64,000 bases of DNA, from assembly GCA_030248215.1 (NCBI GenBank), contig JASANG010001073.1, forward strand, positions 204,561 through 268,560, written 5' to 3'. Positions 50,201-60,800 of this stretch are shown piece by piece (position 1 is the stretch's first letter; every line of letters starts with the position of its first letter). The stretch comes from Enoplolaimus lenunculus (Eukaryota > Nematoda > Enoplea > Enoplida > Thoracostomopsidae). The notes beneath the pieces were generated by a model, which was not told the origin of the DNA, searched no databases, and saw only the letters and a list, made by a program, of their open reading frames with translations. The position numbers and the translations under genes were made by a program.

Positions 50201-52349
50201 AGCCTATATAAACCAAAGTGTTTGCAGTTCAACCAAATATCGGGACGGCAAGGGAATTAATTTTGCGTTTACCATCATAATTTCAATGTTGTGCACTTAC
50301 TTTTGCTGCTGTTTTTGTCGCGGTGACCCCACCTTATGTTTTGATCGGCGGTAAGCTTCTTTATCAGCTGTGGTTCGCCTGATAAATATGAAAACATTTA
50401 CACAAACAACTTAGGCGTTTTATTCACGTGTATAAAATAAATCTGTATTGAAAAAAGTATTAAAATTTAGCAAAATAATAGGACTGAAAACTCCAGTTTT
50501 TAAAATAGTTAGGCTCTTGGCAAATAACGAATGGTTAAACACATCAATCGTTTGTTATATAACTTCGGTTCCGGTATTATAGTTCAATTCATCCACCATA
50601 AGGATTTCGCTTTCGGAAAGATTACTAGCTTGGCTTTTTTGCCCCGGAAAGTTTAATAGCTTTGGATTTTTCCCCGAGAAAAATTACGCTAAAGCTTGTT
50701 TTAGGTCATAGTTTGAGTTTTTTCCATAAGGATATCGCTTCCCAGAAATGATAACTAGCTTGTGTGTTTCTTAATAAAATTTGTTATACTTAATTATCGC
50801 TTCAGTTGAGTTTTAACTTTTAGACAAAATTACTAACGACATCGTAATGTCGTGTCAAATTGAGATTAATAAAAACTCGTTTACTTCAACAACCTATGCG
50901 CTTACTGAGTGCCCTTCAATTTTCGTTCAATTTTTGGTGGAGATGTTGTTACAGTTCGCTTTGGTTGCAGAGGAGTCAAGGGTGGTTTCTGCTTTGTGTC
51001 TACTTTTTTCACGTGTTTCCAGTAGTTATCGCGATCCGGTGTCATGTTCGTCATCATTTCTTCAAGATGTTTGAGATCTTTGTTGCCTTTACGTACCGGG
51101 CGTTTTTTCATGCTCACTGTTTCCAGTGGTGGCCGCAAAGGTTGACCTTGGTTCTTTTGCATTGAACGTGTTACTACTGGCTGGGTTTCTGAAATCTTAC
51201 TTGAATACTTACCGCACGTTATTACTTCCGTCACACACAACGGAAATGTGTGAAGTGTCAGTTTACTTAATGCTGTAAATTTAATGCAAAGAACCTTTTA
51301 ATATACAGCATATTAGCATCATGCGGTGTAGTAAGAACACTTTTAGACTTCGATCCACGAAGGTTGCCGCTCCCTTAAACCCCCGCAATTTCAAGGGACT
51401 CTAAGCACGACAGGTGCTCGGTCCAAGGCCCAATCATCAATCGGTTCTTATGCTATATGCAGAGCGAAAAAATAAAGTATTTCTGAAGTTTTAGTCGTTG
51501 TAATAATGAATTACTTTAGCGTTTAAGATTTTATTGGCGATATCCCCTCGTCCTGTTTAAGGTCTTCTGAACTTGCAGGGTCGAGGGGCGGCAGCTTTCC
51601 TGCGAACTAAAAAGTCATCGTCTTAAGAAAATACTTAATTTTTTGCGCATCAACAAATAACCGTAAATTTTAACCGTCTCATAAACGAGAAAGCTATAGT
51701 GCTATATTAAATAAGAGCCATTGGCGTACAAACTCAATTACACTCTAAAATTAATATGCCTGTTCCCGAACAGATAGTCTGAAACATCATATTCAGTTAG
51801 TTTCTTGCGTATTTACTTTAACTTAAGTACTCTTTTAGTAACGGTAAATTGGTTAAGTTATTAAGTACGCTTTTAAAAAACTATTGGTTTAATTGCTCAG
51901 CAAAAGTGTGAAGTTGTACTTAATTTGAGCTTACCAGCCAGTTTCTTGATATGTTCACCGCTTTGTTGCTTAATATTTTTGTTTGACTTGCTTCCTCTTA
52001 AATCGGGCTTTCCAGTCTTCCTCTTGATGTCTTCCCTGCTTCGTTGCTGAACATGTTTGCTTGGCTTGCTTCCTCTTGAATGGGACTTTCCTGTTATCGT
52101 CTTGATAGCTTCACCGTTTCGTTGCTTAATACGTTTCGTTGGCTTACTGCTTCGTTTTGCACTTCGTTTAGAACGTCGAATATCGGTTTCTTTTTCAGTA
52201 TATGGCTTCGGTTCACTACTGGCCTGTTTGATTTCAGTTGGCTGCTTGTTGTCGTTGTTACCGCCTTGTTCTTCATTATAATAGTAGTGGTCATGAATGA
52301 ATCCAAAAAGTACTGGATCGTCCTCATATGTTATGTCGCGGGAGGTCAT
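47285..52349 (-). CDS. Intracellular leucine-rich-repeat protein with a basic repeated N-terminus (775 aa)
   Basis: Three exons (52349-51935, 51188-50906, 48914-47285) join in phase (1, then 2). Exon 1 begins MTSRDITYEDDPVLFGF. It then encodes a Lys/Arg-rich region with about three 26-residue repeats (SSKPTKRIKQRNGEAIK, SKPSKHVQQRSREDIK, SKSNKNIKQQSGEHIK). Exon 2 is basic and Pro-rich. Exon 3 holds a helical lead-in (GIDGVLPQLDELLTAYPP) and irregular LRRs (LTWLKLDGTLDLAPSQFERL, LEYLDVSGHSTLGDKF). There is no signal peptide or membrane helix, and no F-box could be identified. The LRR layout loosely recalls ZYG-11/ZER-1-type ubiquitin-ligase substrate receptors, but that is a weak inference. 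A fragment of exon 3 sits in a transposon at 31902, and a relic lies downstream. Confidence 0.83.
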
Positions 52350-52439
52350 TGTTTTTTAATCTTCAATAAAATGAGTTCTTGTTGGATCTGAAATACTAGC
52401 GCTATATCTGTAATGTCGTACGGCTGAGGCAATTCACAT

Positions 52440-52560
52440 GCGTTTTTGTACGGTGCCGGATGGCGCAAGTTGTCGCCTGACAGTACCGGAAGTTGCGGAC
52501 GACGTTGGACAGCGCCGGACGTTGCAGACGACGTCCGACAGTTCCGGGCGGCATTGAAAT
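52440..52560. repeat. GC-rich degenerate minisatellite
   Basis: Units like GTTGCGGACGACGTTGG and CGTTGCAGACGACGTCCG repeat with a period of roughly 30 bp. It lies just upstream of the LRR gene start codon (52349, minus strand) and could fall in its 5' flank. Confidence 0.55.
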
Positions 52561-52695
52561 ATCCAAAAAGTGTAGCACTGATATAAGGGTTTTTGTATAT
52601 TTTAGAGTTCATCCGTTTGAATCAAAAACAATACAGATTCCACAATAACTTGCCTACATCAGTTACACTAAATCGTGCTGCGTTGTACTAATTCT

Positions 52696-52845
52696 GGCCC
52701 ATTGAAAGATCAGGGGAACGTTTTTGTGTGGGTCTGGAATAGAGTAAGCTAAGCTTTAATTAAATATTTTGCTCTGGCTTAGGCTTAGGCATAAGCTCAT
52801 TCTTACGCTTAGGTCTGTCGTCAGGATTGTGGCATAGGCAACATC
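52696..52845 (-). mobile_element. TTAGGC-containing miniature element
   Basis: GGCCCATTGAAAGATCAGGG at one edge, then AACGTTTTTGTGTGGGTCTGG, CTGGCTTAGGCTTAGGC, and a decayed right end. Same family and orientation as 25513. Confidence 0.65.
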
Positions 52846-53329
52846 GTGTATTATTAGTATTGGAATAATTTTCTTAACGTTTTTGCACTGAGCTCATTTC
52901 TAAGAGTAGAACATATATATTGTTCGCTTCAGAATTGCAACCATTTTGACAAGTTATTGTATTGTTAAACAATGAAAGCAAATTTTTTGCACATACCTAA
53001 TTGAAAAGATTGTATTGGGAATAATTCTTGTTACGTTTAACACAACAAAATCCATTAAACTGTCTTTCATGATGATTGTTGATTACAAGTTATGAATGAA
53101 CTTCAAATAAATTACGTCTTTGGTCGCTTTTGGATTTCAATTTTAAGTCAAGTCGCATGAAATATTCCCATTGAAGAATTTAAACTTTAACTAGTTTTTA
53201 TTAAAATTCCCATCATCGTGGTTTATTAATATTTGTAATATTGGACAAAGGTTTGACATTACGGTTTGTCAGAACTGCTCGGTCGGGACGACCCCTTTCG
53301 TCGAAGTACTGCGAATATATTTGGAGTGT

Positions 53330-53425
53330 CTACTTTATGTTTTTGAAACATTTGACCACGCTGGGAGTCGAACCTAGGTCCTTTAGGTCGCAAGTCAAGC
53401 GCGCTACCCATTAAATTTGCAGAAG
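53330..53425 (-). mobile_element. tRNA-like SINE fragment or tRNA pseudogene
   Basis: The minus strand reads ATGGGTAGCGCGCTTGAC and GGTTCGACTCCCAGC, which resemble the A and B boxes. The ends do not form a proper acceptor stem, so a working tRNA is unlikely. Confidence 0.5.
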
Positions 53426-53499
53426 ATATCATATCTTCCTTTAAAAATATGTGCACGTGTATGTGTCTCACATTAGATACACTACTTATGCACCAGCGT

Positions 53500-53842
53500 A
53501 CAACCGTAGGTTTGACTGCGGCTCTGGCTCCGGCAGAACATCGGTCTCCGGGTCCGGTAGAATTTTTGCCGGAGTTTCCGGCAATTTCGGTAGAAAAGTT
53601 TTGCATAATTTATCTGTTTAGCGCGTTTTGTTTTCTTTTGCCACAATTTTCAAGAGAGAATTTCCGAAATTTCGCAGAAAAATAGCGTAAAACCAACCAT
53701 TAACAACATATTGCAAATATTGGTTAAAATTAACTTATTATCCATCATTTTTACTACCCACTTTCGCCTCATTTCCGACTCCGGAAAGTTTCGTTGGCCT
53801 CCGGCTCCGGTTCCGGTACTTTCAACTCCGGTTGCAACCTGC
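53500..53842. mobile_element. hAT-like CCGGTTGCA-family element
   Basis: The right end CCGGTTGCAACCTG and the left CCGTAGGTTTGACTGCGG are imperfect inverses around CCGG-rich arms. It resembles the element at 2832, but diverged. A related left end lies at about 31690. Confidence 0.55.
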
Positions 53843-53994
53843 TAAGCACATTACACATAAACATGCTACACCACGTATACCAACACGAGTCATGTTTTGC
53901 GGACTTTATTTCCAAAGCGTCTTTTCACATGCGGATACACGAAGGCAAAATAAACATGCTGATGCTGTACATCGGTTAAAACATTGATGCATAT

Positions 53995-54240
53995 ATACTG
54001 ACTTCATATGCATCAGCAGTAAAAAAACATGGAAGAACCAAAATGCATGTGTATAAGGCATAAAAAACTGAAAACTCAGCAGCTGATTGTGAGGTCGCGT
54101 TGCTCACTGATAGCGCGCTGGACTGAGAATCTGTCGGTCATGAGATCGAAACTTTCACAAACAAAAACGCCCCTCATTTTCAGCTGCAAGAACACTGAAC
54201 AAACAACCGTCGTACCCTAGCCTAACACCCAACTTGACAC
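53995..54240 (+). mobile_element. tRNA-derived SINE, family 2
   Basis: It is a plus-strand copy collinear with 7236-7480: TGCGATTG-like GGTCGCGTTGCTCACTGATA head, ATGAGATCGAAACTTTC B-box region, and CCGTCGTACCCTAGCCTAAC tail. Confidence 0.7.
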
Positions 54241-54873
54241 ACGTCTCATTTCCTTTCGATGTAACGAAGTACAGCGCCATTTTATTGCTTAAACCTTAAT
54301 ACAAACTCTTTGTGTGATTCCTGTTATATGAGATCCTTGGCTCCGGTGCTGTTTCGCTGGGGCAGTTGTCGCTGTAGCTAGCGATCATGTTTAGGTTTTG
54401 GCATTTAAAAAAGTGACAAAAATATTCAGTCAGCTTTTAAAAAAGTTATTGTTTAAGCATAGTATAGAAACGTAATGCATGCTTTTGAACTCAGCCAAAA
54501 TGCAATTCAAGTTTTAAATTACAAACATTATTCTATCTGATAAAGTCTTGTTTTGTTGAGTTCATTTTAAATTTGATATTCTTTTGCAAAGCCTCATGCC
54601 TGCAACTGGTGTTCCGTAACATTATAATGTTCCTTCTATGTCTGTTTATAAACGATTACTGCTGGTTTAATCCTTTTCTGCAAACAGTACACGGTAAAAA
54701 CGCTGCACCGCCTAGCTGTTTTAGTGAAGCAGCAATGATAAGCGCGTTTTATTCTTGAATCCCTCGTTCAAATTCCAGCTTGAAATTGGATCTCAGGGTA
54801 AATTAAATATTTTCACGCGGAAAAGTATTAATAAACCTATTTAAACTCAATCGAGCATTGTTCAAGTTTCTAG

Positions 54874-57800
54874 CTATAATTCTTCACGATTTTCAACTGT
54901 CACTTTGTTAGCTTGAACAGATCTGAAGTTTGTTGCTCCGGAATAAGCGACAGTAGATCTACAATCCGAATCCTTGCATTTTGAAGACACAAATCCTTGT
55001 ACAGCTCGTTCGATGTCCGGTAACAAATTATTCCAAAATGCGAATTCCGCCCGAAACGGCAAATATTTGTGGTGTTTGACTGGTACGGTTTCTTGACTTG
55101 ATTTCGTTGAATAATTATTTCTAATTGCCATATCAATACTTAGATGTGATAGGTTGATTGGGGATAGCGGAACCGAAAGCCACTGATTGACTGGATCGAG
55201 ACCAGGTGGTAATTTTCTTTAATTTAATTTAAACAAAGCTATGCAAATATTCTAAATTTATAATAGTAACGGACCATTAGCCAGAATGGGACAGGGAGCT
55301 TTCGTCTCCTCTGAAAAATTTTTGCTTTTCCCTAGAAAAGTTTCAAACTGGCTTGTAAGTTATGTATACCTTACTGGAAAAGTTTTACACTAGCTAGCAT
55401 GTTAAGCTGGTTACTGGTTTGAATAGAATAGGTACCATTAAGCGTAAAAATTTATGCTTTACATTTTTGCTCTAAAATTATACATAAAAGTAAACTGAAT
55501 CTTATTGGAGGATGATAATCTAAAATAATTTTTCAGTGCACTATGATTGGTTGACAGCTTGGGCCTAAGAACAGCCCTGCTGTAAACTGGTTCAAATAGC
55601 TGTTCAGAAAACACAAGAAAAATACCCTTTTTTCTTTACAATTGATGATATGATGTCGGTTAACACTTCCCGAATTCTTTGATCACGTCCATGCAAAACA
55701 TCTAACCATGATCTTTTTCCTATAAAATTTAATATAACAAAGTTAATAATTTTTGATATACAATTTCAAGAGCCTTTAAAATTTACGACCGTTTACAAGC
55801 AAAAGCAAAAGTTACAAAAATTGCAACTGCGAAATCTTGCTCATATAAACGTAGACCCGTAAAAGCTGATTATTTGGCCCTGAAACGTTGAAAGAACGAA
55901 TCAACTGATTTGCAGACCATTCGCGATAAAGGTACCGGTCAACGTATAGAACAGGGGGTAACAGTAGTATAAGCCTATTCCTAAGCCTAAGCCTAAGCCT
56001 AAACCTTAGCTAAGCAGCCTTATCCTAAGCAAAAACTTAAATTAAATAAGCTTTCTCCATTGCAGTCTCGTAGATAAACGTTCCGCCAATGATCTTCACA
56101 TGGGCCAAGATAGTAACTAAAATGATTCTTTGTATGAAACCTTTCTGAACATTAATTATGAAGTTAAAACGAAAATATTGCACTTAACGTATATTCACAG
56201 ATTACCTAACATTACTGCAGTAACGTGCAACTTTGAACTTGTGCGATTCAATCGAAACTTCAAATAGTTCATCGTTGGAAGTTTGCAATGGAAATCGTTT
56301 ATAATCTGAAAAGTGTTTAGACTTCGGTATCCGCTCAGCAACGGTACTTAAATTAACGCTAGTCGATTTTGCTATTACGCTAGGCAACAGTTTTATTTTG
56401 TATTATTGCGTATTAAATCAACAATGAAAATATTTCAAGTGAAGAAATTTCGTTTTTTTCGCAAAATTTACAAAACTGACCAATTCATAAAATCGCATGC
56501 AAAAATACAGCGTCAGTTTTATTAAACTTTAAAACCGTAATTTTTTACTTAAATTGGGTTATAGTTTAGAGTTGAGCTATACGTTTGTTTACGTCCGGTG
56601 ACGTCAGTCATCCGTTCGGCACAGGCCCTCGCCGTGCGTCACCCGTAAAGCGCCGTCCGTCACCGTCCGGCACTGTCCGTTACCGCGGCGGCATCGTACA
56701 CAAATAATATACGATACCGTGTAGTGACGCACGGTGACGGATGGCGCCGTATGGGTGACGGACGACGCCGCACGACAAGCATAGCGCAACCCTCTGCGTA
56801 CACCAATACATGTTATATTAAAGTCAAAGTTTAAAACATATTCCATATTTAAGCGAAAAATTTTCAGTTTACTATCTATAACCCCCTCTCACATTGAGTT
56901 GCCAATAGGTAATTCAGCGCAGTGTATATACGTTAAATAATATATATCGCACCATGTTTAACAATAGCAACACGTATACATAGTACTAAATCACCACAAG
57001 ACGTGAGAGCCCCCTCGGGCTCGAGCGTCAAGCTCCTATAGATGAGTGGTGATGGTATACGCCTCCCACTCCAATCACTGGAGTTCGAATCCTAGCATAA
57101 AAGTAGGTATAACAGAAAATAGAAAATATTCATGTGAGAAAGGGTTAAGCGAAAAATTTTCAGTTTACTATCTATAACCCCCTCTCACATTGAGTTGCCA
57201 ATAGGTAACTCAGCGCAGTGTATATACGTTAAATAATATATATCGCACCATGTTTAACAATAGCAACACGTATACATAGTACTAAATCACCACAAGACGT
57301 GAGACACCCCTCGGGCTCGAGCGTCAAGCTCCTATAGCTGAGTGGTGATGGTATACACCTCCCACTCCAGTCACTGGAGTTCGAATCCTAGCATAAAAGT
57401 AGGTGTCAGGGGAAATAGAAAATATTCATGTGAGAAAGAGTTAATAAGCAAATTTTAAATTTAAATCTTCGGGCACAATGCAATTAATGCAAATTCTATT
57501 ATGCATTCAAATTGGTACAATATCTGCGGCATCGCATTGCAATAAAAATTATTTTTCTGGTGCAAGACACAAAATTCTCAAACCATACCCATACCCAGTT
57601 GTTTATGATAGAGACAACCAAAAAAATTCAGAGAGCACATGCGGGGATGTCGTATATTTTAGAAATGTGACCCAAACAACTTTTACAGCGTAAAATATAA
57701 TATTTCTAGGGCGTTAAAGTTTCCTGAATAGCTCTTTCCGTTGATATGGTAAGGCTTAAAAGATTCAAAGTTATATCCGGCTAACCTTATGATATTGTAG

Positions 57801-60800
57801 TTGCAGAAATTTTGGATCGGTTTTATCGCCAACACGATGCACGTATTCGTGCAAAATAAACCGTCGAACAAATGCAGGCGACGTATAAGATTGATTATTA
57901 ATCATATTTCGAAGTGCAGCCATAAAATTTGAATAACTCAAGCCATCACCATTAAAACCAGGCCCTGAAACATATAATTCAAATAACAGAATGGTAAAAT
58001 AATTTAAAAGACGGTTAATAATGCGGTGGTGACGTGAGAACTTTTTCTCAACGGTGTGTAGCGCCTATGCCTTCTTCTTCTTCTGCTTCTCAAAGCCGCG
58101 ATCTACTGACCATAGGCCACGCCAGATTTGAGTCTAGCGCATGCGCGGAGAAAGCGGATAACATTGGCCGGCTCATCAAACAGCACCGTTTCAGACTTGA
58201 CGGGTAGATATAGGTGTCGAACACTGTCGCCAATGGGACAGTCCCACAGTGCATGGTTTACGTCATCCATCTCGTAGTTGCACACTGAGCATCTTGGGTT
58301 TGGTGCTTTCCGAATGTGATGTAGGTACCAATTGAGGATTGGCGACTTTTCACCACATCTGAGCTGTGCCAAAATCCTCCGTTCCCGTCTTGACAGGTTG
58401 GCTTCTTTATCTCTGTTGGGTGGGGGTCTGATGCCGGCTCTCATCAGTTCGGCTGCCAACTTGTTTCGGTGTATGCGTTTGATGGTAGTTTTAGCCGTCT
58501 CGAAGTCGATTGGGGCATCTGATTGTTCCATTCTGTTCCCTTCTCCAGCAAGTTTGTCGGCTTCTTCGTTGCCTTCTATGCCAGCATGGCCAGGGATCCA
58601 TTGGACAATGACTTTCTTGACCCTATTGCACACTTCTGACATTGCAGTCCAGAGATTCTCGAAGCTCTTGGTTTTGATTGAGATGATTCCTCCATTGAGG
58701 TTCATGACTAGAGATTGCGAGTCGGTCAAGATCCATATGACATCCGTGGTTTGCAGTGGCAAGTTTCTCAGTTCGTACAGTCCTTTTGTCATTGCAGTTT
58801 GCTCGGCTTTGTAGCTGGAAGTAAACCGGCCTGCCGGAAGGCTAAGCCTAATCTCACGGTCCTCCATTTTGATGTAAATACCGGCGCCTCCATTTTCGAA
58901 TGATTCAATTGCTGATGCATCCGTAAACATTGTAATGGTAGGCGGATCTAAGCTACTCAGCGTCGCTTCTGCAGCTTGCTTTCTGGTTTCAGGAGTGTCC
59001 GTTTTGCGTGCCTCAATCGTTAGCTGACAGTTTGTTTCAAGGTTACTCGGTCTTCTCCATGGACACATGTTTGGCAGCACGAGTTCTTCTCTTGGCAGTG
59101 ATTCTAGACCTGTATCGGTTGCGATTGCTTTGCCCGTTTCACGCCACGATCGTACAGATTTCAGCCTTTCATTGATAGAGCTATCTGCTGCGGTACGCAA
59201 GGGATTCGATGGTGGCAGTCTTTTAGCTTTTTCGTATGCTGTGGTGGCTAAGATAGCCTTCCGGTCTCGAAGCGGGACAAGGCCAGCCTCATTGAGCGTC
59301 TTCTTCTCATTTGAACCTGCACACGGTTCAGCTATGATTCTTGCACCGGCTGTTTGTTCCCGTTGCAGTTGTTTCATCGATGTTTCAGTAGCCAGTGGCA
59401 TCCATGCACCGCCTGCGTATTCGATTGCGCTTTGTATGTAGGCTAAGAACACCGCTTTTAGATCTTCTTAAGCGCTTCCCCAGGACTTTCCCGCGATTGC
59501 TTTCATGGCGGAGAGTTTGCCTCGGACTTTCTTCTTCATTAGGGCCACGTGTTTGGTAAACGACAGCGTTCTGTCGAAGGTGATCCCAAGGAATTTTGGG
59601 CTATCCGTAACACTGACTCTGGATCCATCCAAGTAGCACACGTTGGGTTTATGGCTCGCTTCTTTGTTATTTTTTGTGAAATAACAAACTTCGGTCTTTC
59701 CTTTGCTGATTGTCATTTTCCATCTTTTAGCCCACTTTTCCAGTACGTGTACCGCCTCTTGCATTCTCTTGGCCAACTTGTGATTTCAAACAACTGAATT
59801 GCAGTAGGTGTCAATCTCAAAACCTACTCAGGATAACGTCTACTGTAATCATTGCTTGTTTCTAAAGTCGAGCTGCGGTAATCTTGAGCTTTGGAACACA
59901 AATAACATTTTACAAAATTGTAAAATGCGTTATTACAAAATACTTCAGTTTATGTATTCTACGATTATTAGGATTGACCTAAATGTTGAGCTTGCGTGTA
60001 CAGGAATTGAATAAAATTTCCAAATTTGCGGTTTGGAATGTGTACCATTTTTCGCCATACAGCCACATTCTATATTGTGGATGATGCATTAGTTAGAGAA
60101 CATATCGGGCCAATGTTACTTTTAGAGACGCCACTGTTTAGGTAAAGTATATTCTTAAGCCTTAGCCTAAGCGTTGAAAAAAGTATAAGCTTAAGTATAA
60201 GCCTATGCAAAAAATATAGTCTGAAATGGAACCCTGGTGTTTTGCAGTCCAACCAGAAAGCGGGACGGTTCTAAAAGTAACATGGGACACACATCCAATG
60301 CAGAATATGTGCTGAAGTTCGAGCTCACCATTGGCAAGTTCTTAGGTTATAAACCCTGTACATTACTAACAGACAGTTAGTATTTAGGTACTGAACACAT
60401 TTCAGAATATAGGCACTGGATCGAACAAAATTGTGGACTATTTTTTGTTAAAATAATCTATAGATTCAATGCCATTCACTCAGTGCAATATCGTATCATA
60501 CTTAAAAAACAAAAATTTAACTGGTTTGTATCGATTATGTTTTGATATATTTCAAACGCAAATGTTACCAAGAAGTCCATCACAGTCGCGATCTGAAATG
60601 ACTGATATCGTGGGAATGACCAAATGAAACGCCTGCGAGTCTAATAGACGTTTTCTATCAATCCACGGGCCAAGAAACACTCTTTCGTGTCCTGGTTTTA
60701 TCGTCTAAAAATATAAACCAAAATTCGTATCTTAAGGGTTAACATTTTCAAGCGTAGATTTTTTCAAATATATTGCTGGATAAAAAATTTGCCAATATAT

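Noticed and set aside
47285-52349. Calling the LRR gene a definite ZYG-11 or F-box protein
   Set aside because: No F-box or VHL-box motif could be read, and irregular LRRs alone are not enough.
56202-56387. The ATG-led minus frame over this stretch as an esterase exon
   Set aside because: A different frame, starting at 56305 after TTTTCAG, fits both neighbouring phases and the cholinesterase pattern (FHCKLPTMNYL).
58332-59441. Long plus-strand frames opposite the LINE
   Set aside because: They are antisense shadows of the RNase H-bearing LINE frame.
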